A stretch of 11,823 nt of DNA from an uncultured Bacteroidales bacterium (GCA_947074165.1 CAMTOT010000057.1:1-11823), one strand, 5' to 3'. Counted from the first letter of the stretch, positions 1 through 7,535 are shown. Numbers and translations are program-made. Notes: generated by a model from the sequence alone, not told the origin.

Positions 1-532
1 GCGTTCCTACAAGTTTAGATAACGCTTCACAAGCGACGCGGTATCCGTCTTTCTTAGATCCCTGAAATCCCGGTGCCTGTACTGGTATGACCGGTATATT
101 TTTCTCCTTTTCCATACGGGAACATACAGACTCTACATCATCGCCTATAACACCAACTATACATGTAGTATAAACAAAGGCTGCTTTCGGAGTATGTTTA
201 TCTATTAATTCGCTAAGAGCATTGCTTAGCTTATCAACACCGCCGAATACCACGTCGCGTTCTCTAAGATCTGTTGAAAAGCTCAGCCTGTGAAGTTCAG
301 GACCGGAAGATAAAGAGCCTCGGATATCCCATGTATACGCAGCGCACCCTATAGGCCCATGTATAATATGAATAGCATCGGCGATAGGATATAATACAAC
401 TCTTGAGCCGCAAAAAACACATGCTCTCTGACTAACCGAACCTGCCAGACTAACCTTGCCGCACTCAATCTCTTTTTGTGCAGAACCTACCCGGGATACC
501 TGATTAATCCTTTCTTTCAGTATGTTGTCCAT
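1..532 (-). CDS. nifE: NifE, FeMo-cofactor scaffold subunit (C-terminus outside window)
   Basis: The N-terminal 177 codons of NifE are present, read by hand from the minus strand; the gene continues past the left edge. NifE pairs with NifN to form the scaffold on which the NifB product is matured to FeMo-cofactor before transfer to NifDK. The reading begins MDNILKERINQ and shows the family's cluster-ligand cysteines: C38 in the RACVFCGSR segment, C63 in HGPIGCAAYTWDIRGSLSSG and C124 in YTTCIVGVIGDD. The TWDIRGSLSSG signature is typical of NifE and separates it from NifD, which has YSWLTRR at the same place. It is the sixth gene of the nifH-led operon and starts 73 nt after the nifK stop. I chose the ATG at 530-532 because the conserved region follows at the usual distance; longer in-frame extensions lack an ATG close by. 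Identification is firm. Confidence 0.95.
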   Translation of the reverse strand, partial: MDNILKERINQVSRVGSAQKEIECGKVSLAGSVSQRACVFCGSRVVLYPIADAIHIIHGPIGCAAYTWDIRGSLSSGPELHRLSFSTDLRERDVVFGGVDKLSNALSELIDKHTPKAAFVYTTCIVGVIGDDVESVCSRMEKEKNIPVIPVQAPGFQGSKKDGYRVACEALSKLVGT

Positions 533-556
533 AATTTTTTCATTTAAAAGATTAAG

Positions 557-569
557 GAGGACAATCCTC
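557..569. repeat. Short inverted repeat between nifK and nifE
   Basis: The nifK-nifE gap (533-605) contains a perfect 5-bp stem with a 3-nt loop (GAGGA-N3-TCCTC). In the nif transcript it could form a small hairpin about 25 nt before the nifE start. It has no U-tract after it, so it is not a terminator. A role in mRNA processing or in lowering nifE output relative to nifDK is possible but speculative. Confidence 0.3.
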
Positions 570-605
570 TCAGACTGCCCTCCGGTTTACATCTACCCGG
601 CAGAA

Positions 606-1985
606 TCACATCTGGAATTCTACCTTTTCTTCCGGGCAAGTCCTGTCCTGATAATCCATCAACGCATTAAGAATCTGGATAGTCAGATTAGTAGCCCCCA
701 CATATCCTGTTTTCGGAAAATAATTATGTCCCGCTCTGTCCGCTATAGGGAAACCGAAACGGATAAAAGGGATATTTTCATCAAGTGAAATATACTTTCC
801 GTAAGTATTACCTATAAGCATATCCACGCCCTCCTGCTTTATCCATTGGTGCAGACGGAATATATCAGCTCCGGCTCCGCTCATATATTTAGCCTCCGGT
901 ATATCTTTAAGCAGTGTAGCCATACGTTCGTCAAATCCTTTTCCCGGTGTTCCGGTCACAATATATACAGGCTTCATATCAAGTGATATAAGAAACTCCG
1001 TAAGTGGCACAAGTGTATCAGGATCTCCAAACAACGCTACTCTTTTGCCATAAAAATATTTCTGATTATCGGCAATAAGGTCAAGTAGTTTGGATCGTTC
1101 TTCTGTAATAGAATCCGGCACCGGCACATTAGCGTGGCGGCTCAGTGACATTACAAAGCGGTCGGTAGCCTTAAGACCGATAGGGATATCCACAACCTCA
1201 AACTTAACTTTACATTTATTTTCAAGTTTGATACAGGCATCTGTAGTGCAATACTCACCCAGACCTATTGTGAAACGGCTGTCACCTGTCGCCTTCATGT
1301 CTGAAAGAGTTGTTCCGCCGTGAGGATACATAGTGTATTTGCCGGTCAGCCCCGTATCAAGCACTCCTGTCATATCGGGGAACATTATAGTACGGGCTTC
1401 CATCTCCTTTGCCATTCTTTTTATTTCGCGCATATCCGAAGGCTCCATCCACCCGGCTACAAGGTTTACAGCATTACGTTTCTTCATTGTAGATGTAGAA
1501 AAGAACTTCACAAATGCCACCACCTGATTTGAATAACCTGTCACATGACTTCCTACATAAGATGGTGTATTACAATGGATAACCATTTTCCCTTCCGGTA
1601 TTTTACCCTCCTCTGCCGCTTTTGATATAATTTGAGTAAGGTCATCACCTATTGTCTCTGACAGACATGTAGTATGCACCGCTACTATAAGCGGATCATA
1701 TACATTAAATATAGTATCGATGGCCTGTACAAGGTTGGCTGACCCACCAAATACAGATGAACCTTCGGAAAATGATGATGTCGATGCCACTATTGGCTCT
1801 TTAAAATGACGTGTCAGCGTACTTCTATGATATGCGCAGCACCCTTGCGACCCATGGCTGTGAGGCAGACATCCGTTTAATCCGAAAGCTGCATACATTG
1901 CGCCTATCGGCTGGCAGGTCTTTGCCGGATTAATTGTGAGAGACTTGCGATCTATCTCTTTCGGAGTTGTATGTTTTAGTAGCAT
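606..1985 (-). CDS. nifK: NifK, MoFe protein beta subunit
   Basis: This is the beta chain of the nitrogenase MoFe protein, which with NifD holds the P-cluster and docks NifH. The three P-cluster cysteines are present: C24 (AKTCQPIGA), C49 (SQGCCAYHR) and C107 (HTTCLSETIGDD), as is S146 in TPSYVGSHVTG, equivalent to beta-Ser188 of Azotobacter. At 459 residues it lacks roughly 46 N-terminal residues found in Azotobacter NifK, so the first ligand lies at 24 instead of 70. That short form is what is known from Clostridium pasteurianum. The gene starts 26 nt after the nifD stop, in the same operon. The start is the only ATG that leaves the conserved TCQPIGA block intact. No sign of damage. Confidence 0.97.
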   Translation of the reverse strand: MLLKHTTPKEIDRKSLTINPAKTCQPIGAMYAAFGLNGCLPHSHGSQGCCAYHRSTLTRHFKEPIVASTSSFSEGSSVFGGSANLVQAIDTIFNVYDPLIVAVHTTCLSETIGDDLTQIISKAAEEGKIPEGKMVIHCNTPSYVGSHVTGYSNQVVAFVKFFSTSTMKKRNAVNLVAGWMEPSDMREIKRMAKEMEARTIMFPDMTGVLDTGLTGKYTMYPHGGTTLSDMKATGDSRFTIGLGEYCTTDACIKLENKCKVKFEVVDIPIGLKATDRFVMSLSRHANVPVPDSITEERSKLLDLIADNQKYFYGKRVALFGDPDTLVPLTEFLISLDMKPVYIVTGTPGKGFDERMATLLKDIPEAKYMSGAGADIFRLHQWIKQEGVDMLIGNTYGKYISLDENIPFIRFGFPIADRAGHNYFPKTGYVGATNLTIQILNALMDYQDRTCPEEKVEFQM

Positions 1986-2011
1986 AATATCAACAAATTA
2001 GTTTATAAAAC

Positions 2012-3634
2012 TCAATAAGCGTAAGTAGCTTCTACATAAGCTTCTTTTTCCCATGGCGCCTTTATCTCCTTCCATATAGTGCAGCAAGCTATCTGCTCTA
2101 TATCATTGTAGAAGTTTATAGCTCCTTCAAACGCAGCGTAAGGACCGCCGTAGTCGTAATTATGAAGCTGTTTAAGAGGTATACCCATCTTCTGAACACA
2201 GAATTTCTCTTTTATACCGGCACAGAATATATCAGGATGATAAAGTTCTATCAGTTTTTCCATCTCATAATGACTAAGGTCGTCAATGATAAGAGTTCCC
2301 TTTTTCATCTCAGCCATCATACCCTCGTAGCCGTTAAACTCAAGCCCTTCAGCTGTCAGTGCTTCAATCTCTTCTTTAGTTTTACGTGGGTTATAACGTG
2401 TCGGATCCTGAGTAACCGTAATCTCCTCTATATTGCGACTATCCGCGTCAATCACAATACTTGGTATAACACGACGACCTTCATAATCATCTCTGTGACC
2501 AAACTCATACCCGGCTGCAAGTGTTATCATACCCAACTCATTAAACAGTTCCTGATAATGATGAGCTCTTGACCCGCCCACAAACAGCATAGCTGTTTTG
2601 CCTTTCGTCTTCTTCATCGCCTGCTGAGCTGCCGCCTCTACTTCTTTCATCTCTTCGGTTATAACCTCTTCTATTTTTAAACAAAGAGACTCATCACCAA
2701 AGTATTTACCTATTTTGCGTAGAGTCTTGGCTGTCGCCTCAGCCCCAATAAAATTGGCTTTCATCCACGGTATACCGAATGAAGTCTCCATCATCTCCGC
2801 TACATAGTTTATCGAACGGTGACACATTACAAGATTTAAGTCGGCTGTATGAGCTGTCTGGAACTGATCGAGTGAGGAGTTGCCCGAAAAAGTAGCCACC
2901 AACTGTATGCCGCACTTCTCAAGAAGTGTCTCTATCGCGAATGCGTCACCTCCGATATTATATTCCCCAAGCACGTTTATACGGTATTTTAAACTACCCG
3001 TTACCGTATCATCACGTCCTATCAAATGTTTATAAAGCTGGTTATTGGCAATATGATGACCCGCCGACTGTGATACACCACGGTATCCCTCACATGAGAA
3101 TCCGAAAATATTTATGCCGTTACCGATCTCTTCCATCATATGACGCGCCACGCGATGCACATCATCACCAATAAGTCCTACCGGACAGGTTGAAAAGATT
3201 GCTATCGCACGCGGATGAAATAGCTCGTAAGCCTCACGTATAGCTGCTTTCAGTTTTTCTTCCCCTCCGAATACAATATTCGAATCCTGCATATCTGTAG
3301 AGAACGCGTAAGGGATGTAGTTTGTATCATATTGATCCGTACGTGTCTGATTACGTCGTGTAAGCCATGAGTAAAAAGCACAACCTATCGGTCCGTGAGT
3401 TATATTAATAATATCTCTTGTAGGCCCAAGAACTACCCCTTTACATCCGGCGTATGTACAACCTCTCTGCGTAATAATACCTGGTACGGTACGCACATTT
3501 GCCTGAATCTGAGGTATATTATCCGGATCGCCAAAAACAATGGCTTTATCTCTTTTCTTTCCTACTTTCTTCGGATAAATATCCAGCACCTCCTCTTTAA
3601 AGGTGCTAAGAGGGCTAAGTATATCTTTTTCCAT
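2012..3634 (-). CDS. nifD: NifD, MoFe protein alpha subunit
   Basis: This is the alpha chain of the MoFe protein, site of N2 reduction on FeMo-cofactor. P-cluster cysteines are C59 (RGCTYAGCKG), C85 (HGPIGCAFYS) and C150 (STCPVGLIGDD). FeMo-cofactor ligands are C271 (NLVMCHRSINY) and H491 (KQLHNYDYGGPY). Active-site residues V67, R93, Q189 and H193 (RGVSQSAGHH), matching Azotobacter Val70, Arg96, Gln191 and His195, are all kept. The chain is 540 residues long because of an insertion at about 385-440 (IPSIVIDADSRNIEEITV onward), a known feature of the C. pasteurianum-type alpha subunit. No delta (AnfG/VnfG) gene follows, which argues against V or Fe-only nitrogenase. The gene starts 11 nt after the nifI2 stop. 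The enzyme looks fully functional. Confidence 0.98.
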   Translation of the reverse strand: MEKDILSPLSTFKEEVLDIYPKKVGKKRDKAIVFGDPDNIPQIQANVRTVPGIITQRGCTYAGCKGVVLGPTRDIINITHGPIGCAFYSWLTRRNQTRTDQYDTNYIPYAFSTDMQDSNIVFGGEEKLKAAIREAYELFHPRAIAIFSTCPVGLIGDDVHRVARHMMEEIGNGINIFGFSCEGYRGVSQSAGHHIANNQLYKHLIGRDDTVTGSLKYRINVLGEYNIGGDAFAIETLLEKCGIQLVATFSGNSSLDQFQTAHTADLNLVMCHRSINYVAEMMETSFGIPWMKANFIGAEATAKTLRKIGKYFGDESLCLKIEEVITEEMKEVEAAAQQAMKKTKGKTAMLFVGGSRAHHYQELFNELGMITLAAGYEFGHRDDYEGRRVIPSIVIDADSRNIEEITVTQDPTRYNPRKTKEEIEALTAEGLEFNGYEGMMAEMKKGTLIIDDLSHYEMEKLIELYHPDIFCAGIKEKFCVQKMGIPLKQLHNYDYGGPYAAFEGAINFYNDIEQIACCTIWKEIKAPWEKEAYVEATYAY

Positions 3635-3645
3635 TGTCTTAAATT

Positions 3646-4011
3646 TTAATCAAGCGTTTTATCACCCGACTCGGCCGTTCTGATATGTACAGAATCGACA
3701 TTGTCAATTACAAATATTTTACCGTCGCCGCTTGCTCCCGTCTGATTGGCTTTTATTAATGTCTCGACAGCCTTATCTTTATTCTCATCTGTCACAACAA
3801 GCGTAATCATACGTTTTGATTTAAGCCTTGGCACCTCCTGTATAAGATCCCGGTGCTCCGCGTCGTAATTATGGGCTTTTTCCATATCGCCATGCCCGTT
3901 TCCCCTTCCCAGGACCGGCATAGCGGTAAATGAAGGCAGCCCGGCAGCCTGTAATGCGGATTTTGTCTCCTGCATCTTGGCAATCCTTATTATGGCAAGT
4001 ATTAACTTCAT
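3646..4011 (-). CDS. nifI2: NifI2, PII-like regulator of nitrogenase
   Basis: This is a PII (GlnB-family) signalling protein of the NifI2 type. In methanogens NifI1 and NifI2 form a complex that binds NifDK and switches nitrogenase off when ammonium arrives; 2-oxoglutarate and ATP relieve this. The 121-residue chain has the PII fold signatures: an N-terminal strand (MKLILAIIR), the GRGNGHG segment entering the T-loop (about 35-65), and the C-terminal SGDGKIFVIDNVDSV block (94-108) that binds nucleotide. The long, basic T-loop with PRLKSKRMI is typical of NifI2 and unlike GlnB or GlnK. Its place between nifI1 and nifD, 15 nt from nifI1, supports the assignment. It acts in the cytoplasm. The same regulatory role here is inferred from family and context. 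Confidence 0.93.
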   Translation of the reverse strand: MKLILAIIRIAKMQETKSALQAAGLPSFTAMPVLGRGNGHGDMEKAHNYDAEHRDLIQEVPRLKSKRMITLVVTDENKDKAVETLIKANQTGASGDGKIFVIDNVDSVHIRTAESGDKTLD

Positions 4012-4026
4012 TGAATCTGCTTTTAA

Positions 4027-4353
4027 TTATTTTTCCAATCTGCCGCTTGATATTGTATAGGTCTCTTCGACGGGTGTGACAAATATCTTACCGTCGCCAA
4101 ACTGACCTTCCGGACCTGAACGGGCAGCTTCCATAATAGTCTCTATTACATAATCTTTATCACTCTGTGGAATAACGATCATAAGCAGATCTTTAGGCAA
4201 CTCGTCATATGTTACGTTACCTACTTTCAGTCCGCGCTGGCGTCCGCGCCCGAATACGGATAATTTTGTTACCGCCGGAAATCCCGCGTTGAATAAAGCG
4301 GTCATTACCGCCGGTGATTTTTCGGGTCTTACTATAGCTCTTAAAAGATACAT
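4027..4353 (-). CDS. nifI1: NifI1, PII-like regulator of nitrogenase
   Basis: This is the first of two tandem PII-family proteins and the expected partner of NifI2 in ammonium switch-off of nitrogenase. It is 108 residues, the usual length for NifI1. The chain shows MYLLRAIVRPEK at the N-terminus, the T-loop region FGRGRQRGLKVGNVTYDELPK (about 35-54) and the FGDGKIFVTPVEE block (85-97). The sequence around Y49 (TYDELPK) replaces the GlnB uridylylation loop and is characteristic of NifI1. The gene is 15 nt after nifH and 15 nt before nifI2, so all are likely made from one mRNA. Post-translational control of the enzyme is therefore expected in addition to transcriptional control by the NifA-type activator at 8221-9828. 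Confidence 0.93.
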   Translation of the reverse strand: MYLLRAIVRPEKSPAVMTALFNAGFPAVTKLSVFGRGRQRGLKVGNVTYDELPKDLLMIVIPQSDKDYVIETIMEAARSGPEGQFGDGKIFVTPVEETYTISSGRLEK

Positions 4354-4368
4354 AATGTCAATTTTTGA

Positions 4369-5193
4369 TTAGTTTAATATACCGAAACTTACAAGCAACT
4401 CTTCCAGCTCATGCATCGGAAGCGGCGTAGGGATTACAAACATCTGATTGTCGTTTATTTTGTTGGCAAGTGAGCGATATTCATTTGCCTGAGGATGCTC
4501 CGGCGCATAGTCAATAACCGTCTTACGGTTTATCTCTGCATGCTGTACCATATTATCACGCGGTACAAAATGGATCATCTGAGTACCAAGTTTCTTTGCA
4601 AACTCCTGTATCATATTAGCCTCATTATCAACCTTACGGGAGTTGCAGATAAGTCCGCCAAGGCGTACAGCTCCTACTTTCCCAAATTTAGAGATTGACT
4701 TACAGATATTGTTGGCTGCATACATGGCCATCATCTCACCCGAACATACGATGTATACCTCCTGTGCTTTTCCGTCACGTATCGGCATTGCGAATCCACC
4801 GCAAACTACGTCACCAAGTACATCATAAAATACATAATCAAGTTGTTTATCCGCATCATAAGCACCAAGCTGTTCGAGTAGATTGATTGAAGTGATTATA
4901 CCTCTGCCGGCACATCCTACTCCCGGTTCAGGACCTCCGGATTCAACACAGCTGGTATTACAGAATCCGGTTTTCATAACATCGTCAAGATCGACATCTT
5001 CACCTTCATCACGAAGTGTATCAAGTACCGTTTTCTGAGCAAGACCGTGAAGCAGCAGACGTGTGGAATCTGCTTTGGGGTCGCAACCTACTACCATAAC
5101 TTTCTTTCCAATTTCAGCCAGACCGGCTACTGTGTTTTGTGTTGTGGTGCTCTTACCGATACCACCTTTTCCGTAAATAGCAATCTTTCTCAT
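4369..5193 (-). CDS. nifH: NifH, nitrogenase iron protein
   Basis: This is dinitrogenase reductase, a homodimeric ATPase with one [4Fe-4S] cluster that passes electrons to NifDK and also takes part in cofactor and P-cluster assembly. The P-loop GKGGIGKST is at 8-16, the switch DPKADSTR at 38-45, and the cluster cysteines are C94 (GVGCAGRGI) and C131 (DVVCGGFAMP). R97, equivalent to the arginine ADP-ribosylated by DraT in some bacteria, is present, but no draT or draG is seen here. At 274 residues it is normal in length. It is the first gene of the operon, with a sigma-54 type promoter about 60 nt upstream and nifI1 15 nt downstream. Downstream genes confirm a true nifH, not a BchL/ChlL or cofactor-F430 paralogue. 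Confidence 0.98.
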   Translation of the reverse strand: MRKIAIYGKGGIGKSTTTQNTVAGLAEIGKKVMVVGCDPKADSTRLLLHGLAQKTVLDTLRDEGEDVDLDDVMKTGFCNTSCVESGGPEPGVGCAGRGIITSINLLEQLGAYDADKQLDYVFYDVLGDVVCGGFAMPIRDGKAQEVYIVCSGEMMAMYAANNICKSISKFGKVGAVRLGGLICNSRKVDNEANMIQEFAKKLGTQMIHFVPRDNMVQHAEINRKTVIDYAPEHPQANEYRSLANKINDNQMFVIPTPLPMHELEELLVSFGILN

Positions 5194-5253
5194 AACCTTA
5201 AATATTTAATTTTTTGTAATGTGTACCGAACTAACTCCGTTCTCTTATATATA

Positions 5254-5270
5254 TGAAAAATACGTGCCAA
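5254..5270 (-). promoter_or_regulatory. Sigma-54 (-24/-12) promoter of the nif operon
   Basis: On the minus strand the sequence TTGGCACG-N4-TTTCA matches the sigma-54 consensus TTGGCACG-N4-TTGCA. The -24 element is perfect, the -12 element has 4 of 5 bases, and the GG to terminal C distance is the required 12 nt. Transcription would begin near 5242, giving a nifH leader of about 50 nt. It would need an enhancer-binding activator, and one is encoded at 8221-9828. Confidence 0.82.
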
Positions 5271-5362
5271 AAAATCACACAAAACAAAACATAAATCACC
5301 AAACCACTAATTAACAACAACATACAATACACAAACAATAAAACATCATATATAAAACCAAA
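5267..5362 (-). other. C-free, TG-rich tract upstream of the nif promoter
   Basis: For 96 nt there is no G on the plus strand, so no C on the nif sense strand; the tract is rich in TGT, TTG and GTG steps. It fills the space between the sigma-54 promoter and the modA terminator, where activator sites would be expected. A 7-bp word (GTGATTT, nif sense) recurs with 21-bp spacing, about two helical turns (plus-strand 5272-5278 and 5293-5299). TGT-N10-ACA cannot occur inside the tract, and I found none in the flanks. Confidence 0.6.
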
Positions 5363-5396
5363 GAAGGCACCCTACAAAAAATGTAAGATACCTTCT
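5350..5396 (-). terminator. Rho-independent terminator after modA
   Basis: On the minus strand 5382-5396 and 5362-5376 form a 15-bp stem (12 Watson-Crick pairs and 3 G-U pairs) around a 5-nt T loop. It starts 24 nt after the modA stop and is followed by TTGGTTTTATAT. The G-U pairs exist only in the minus-strand RNA; the other strand would have C-A mismatches, so it ends transcripts from the mod side. It should insulate nifH from modA read-through. Confidence 0.85.
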
Positions 5397-5420
5397 GATT
5401 TACTACATAAATGTAACTTT

Positions 5421-6170
5421 TTATAACGGCGACGAATATCCGTATTTATCCCAGATTGGTTTAGTGGCAGGTGATAGAAGATAAGCCATAAACTTGCGCG
5501 CCTCCGGGCAAGCGGCTTTCTGCTTGATAAGGATACACGCCTGCTCGACCGGCTTGTAAAGAGACTGATCGACAATAGTAAAATAACCTTTACCCTGCAT
5601 ATCGGGAGCTAAAGCTAAAGAAAGGGCTACAAATCCAATCTCAGCATTCCCTGTAAATGCAAATTGCGCTGCCTGCGAGATATTATCGGCAAACACAATC
5701 TTTGGCTTTAGCTCATCATACTTCCCTATTGTTTTCAACAACTCCACTGCCCTGTCGCCATAAGGTGCTGTTTCGGGCTTTGCTATTGATATTTTCTTTA
5801 TTGACTCATTTGCAAGCACGTCTACTCCGCTACTTAGATCAAGTGTCGTACTATACATTGCCAGTTTGCCGAAAGCATAAGTCTTCATCTCTCCATACGT
5901 CACGCCTTTCTCTTTCAACTTTACCGGAAACTCATTGTCGGCTGCCATAAACAGATCGAATGAAGCTCCGTTAAGGATCTGCTGCACAAGATTGCCCGAA
6001 CTACCAAAAGTTATATTCACTTTGCTTGAGGGGTGTTCCTTCAGATATTCTGTTTTAAGCTCTTCAAGCACAAATCTCAAATTGGCGGCTGCCGCTACAT
6101 TTACCTGCTGCGCGAATATTACGCTGCTACAAAACAGGATAAGAAATAGAGTAATAAGTAAACGTTTCAT
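5421..6170 (-). CDS. modA: ModA-like periplasmic molybdate-binding protein
   Basis: This is a substrate-binding protein of the molybdate ABC importer family. A signal peptide occupies residues 1-20 (MKRLLITLFLILFCSSVIFA, likely cut before QQ). Then come the family blocks: VAAAANLRFVLEEL (25-38), ITFGSSGNLVQQI (53-65) with the oxyanion-binding serines, FMAADNEFP (74-82), ETAPYGDRAVELL (133-145) and AEIGFVALSLA (177-187). At 249 residues the length is normal. Substrate could also be tungstate; the sequence cannot separate the two by eye, but the nif neighbours favour molybdate. It lies 33 nt after the outer-membrane protein gene, with which it is probably cotranscribed. Oddly, a terminator follows and no modB permease or modC ATPase gene lies next to it, so these must be elsewhere. 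Confidence 0.9.
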   Translation of the reverse strand: MKRLLITLFLILFCSSVIFAQQVNVAAAANLRFVLEELKTEYLKEHPSSKVNITFGSSGNLVQQILNGASFDLFMAADNEFPVKLKEKGVTYGEMKTYAFGKLAMYSTTLDLSSGVDVLANESIKKISIAKPETAPYGDRAVELLKTIGKYDELKPKIVFADNISQAAQFAFTGNAEIGFVALSLALAPDMQGKGYFTIVDQSLYKPVEQACILIKQKAACPEARKFMAYLLSPATKPIWDKYGYSSPL

Positions 6171-6203
6171 AATAATTATTCTTTACAAAGTTTTTAATCT
6201 GAT

Positions 6204-7490
6204 TTATTTTAATCCCACTATTACAGACGGTTTTACAGACATGCTTATATATGCCCATGTAGCTCCGCGCGTATCCTTCCCTGCCATACCTTTTACTGTG
6301 CGCACATTATCATTTACGGCATAATAGCTCCATCCTCCCTCAAGAGAAAGCCACTGACTGACAGTATGCTTTAATGTTATATCTATCTCCGATCCAAGAC
6401 TTTTCCCATCCATGGCATCAACATCTACAGCAGAGGTAAATGAATGATAAGTAATATCGGCAGAGGTGCGCTTTTTATTAAATTTCAAAACTAACCCACC
6501 ATATATATCTTTAAGTCCGTTTGCTCCCGTCGAATTCCAATAATCCATAGAACCGTTGAAGTCATGGTTGCCTCTGAATAGGTGTTTAAACTCACAGACC
6601 TTTCCATCTGATCCGTCATCATCGCCCGATAGGTATTCATATCCCCCTTTTATAGCTAAAAAGGGAGTAAGAGAATATTTCGCGTCAGCTATAAGATACG
6701 TGCCGCCCATTTTATCGAGTGAACCTTTCACATTATATTTTCCCGACTGCATGTAACCTTCAAGAGATACTCTAAGAGGTATGCTCTCAGGAGTATAATT
6801 CAATGTCCCCCCTATAGTATAGTTACTGTAAAATTTTGCTTCTTTATAATTAACTTTGCCTCCGCATGATATAGTATCCTGATTAGACATAACCACTCCT
6901 ATAGCTGTAAGAGTAAGCGGTTTGGCAAGCTTTTTTGAAAACCATAATATGCCCATCATCCTGTATTTCATTCCCGGTGTATACAATGTCTCTTTTGATA
7001 TACCTGAATTATTACCATAAGCGACTGATGCATCCGCCAGAAAATCATTATCATAATTATACTTTAAAGTAAACACATCATGAGTATTACCCGTCACACT
7101 CCAGTTAGCCGGACTAAACAACTTTCTGTCGTCATATTTCAATGGCTGCCTACCTGCCTTAATGGTAAGACCGGGAGAAACAAGAATCTCAGCCCATGCC
7201 TCGTAAATATTTACAGACGCAATATCTGCGTTATGAGCAGCCTCGCCCCATGTGCGCGAGTCCTGGAGCGTAATCTGCATTTTAATCAGACTGTTTGAAA
7301 ATGCAGCCCCGAAACGAGAGCGCTGCTGGACAAATACCGCTGCCCCTTCGGTCTCTTTCAACGGCTTACCATACCCCTCCCTATACTCAGCTCTTGGACG
7401 AATTTCTCCAAATACCGACAGCTTCTGTGATCTTGCACTCAAAGCACAACTGACAAACATGAGCACAAACAATAATCTTTTAATTCTCAT
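6204..7490 (-). CDS. Outer-membrane beta-barrel of alginate-export (AlgE-like) type; candidate molybdate channel
   Basis: This 428-residue protein has a signal peptide (about 1-21, MRIKRLLFVLMFVSCALSA) and then alternating hydrophobic/polar strands with many Gly, Tyr and Trp residues, as in an outer-membrane barrel. Segments such as EIRPRAEYREGY (29-40), VQQRSRFGAAF (54-64), IYEAWAEI (95-102) and IKAGRQPLKYDDRKLF (110-125) resemble the alginate-export family, which in Bacteroidetes covers many porin-like proteins of unknown substrate. The chain does not end in an aromatic residue, which many barrels have. The gene lies between a ModE-like regulator and modA and has a ModE-box-like site just upstream. 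I infer that it admits molybdate, or a molybdate complex, across the outer membrane. No polysaccharide gene is nearby, so alginate export itself is unlikely. Family assignment is fair; substrate is inference. Confidence 0.7.
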   Translation of the reverse strand: MRIKRLLFVLMFVSCALSARSQKLSVFGEIRPRAEYREGYGKPLKETEGAAVFVQQRSRFGAAFSNSLIKMQITLQDSRTWGEAAHNADIASVNIYEAWAEILVSPGLTIKAGRQPLKYDDRKLFSPANWSVTGNTHDVFTLKYNYDNDFLADASVAYGNNSGISKETLYTPGMKYRMMGILWFSKKLAKPLTLTAIGVVMSNQDTISCGGKVNYKEAKFYSNYTIGGTLNYTPESIPLRVSLEGYMQSGKYNVKGSLDKMGGTYLIADAKYSLTPFLAIKGGYEYLSGDDDGSDGKVCEFKHLFRGNHDFNGSMDYWNSTGANGLKDIYGGLVLKFNKKRTSADITYHSFTSAVDVDAMDGKSLGSEIDITLKHTVSQWLSLEGGWSYYAVNDNVRTVKGMAGKDTRGATWAYISMSVKPSVIVGLK

Positions 7491-7535
7491 AACACAACAT
7501 TTTTAATTAACACCTTAAACAACTAATTAATAGAT

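Noticed and set aside
522..788. Plus-strand open frame over the nifE start and nifK end.
   Set aside because: It lies antisense across two well-supported nif genes and has no recognisable protein features.
2162..2572. 136-codon plus-strand frame inside nifD.
   Set aside because: It is antisense to the conserved C-terminal half of NifD, whose ligands and length are intact; it shows no domain signature.
606..3634. Possibility that these are vanadium or iron-only nitrogenase genes (VnfDK/AnfDK).
   Set aside because: No delta-subunit gene lies between D and K, the NifD insertion and ligands match the Mo type, and modA/ModE-like genes are adjacent.
5194..5430. Classical NifA upstream activator site (TGT-N10-ACA) before nifH.
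   Set aside because: Checked each TGT in the region; none is followed by ACA at the right distance, and the C-free tract cannot contain one.
6204..7490. Literal alginate exporter role for the barrel protein.
   Set aside because: Only family resemblance supports it; no alginate or other polysaccharide gene is near, and the molybdate context is strong.
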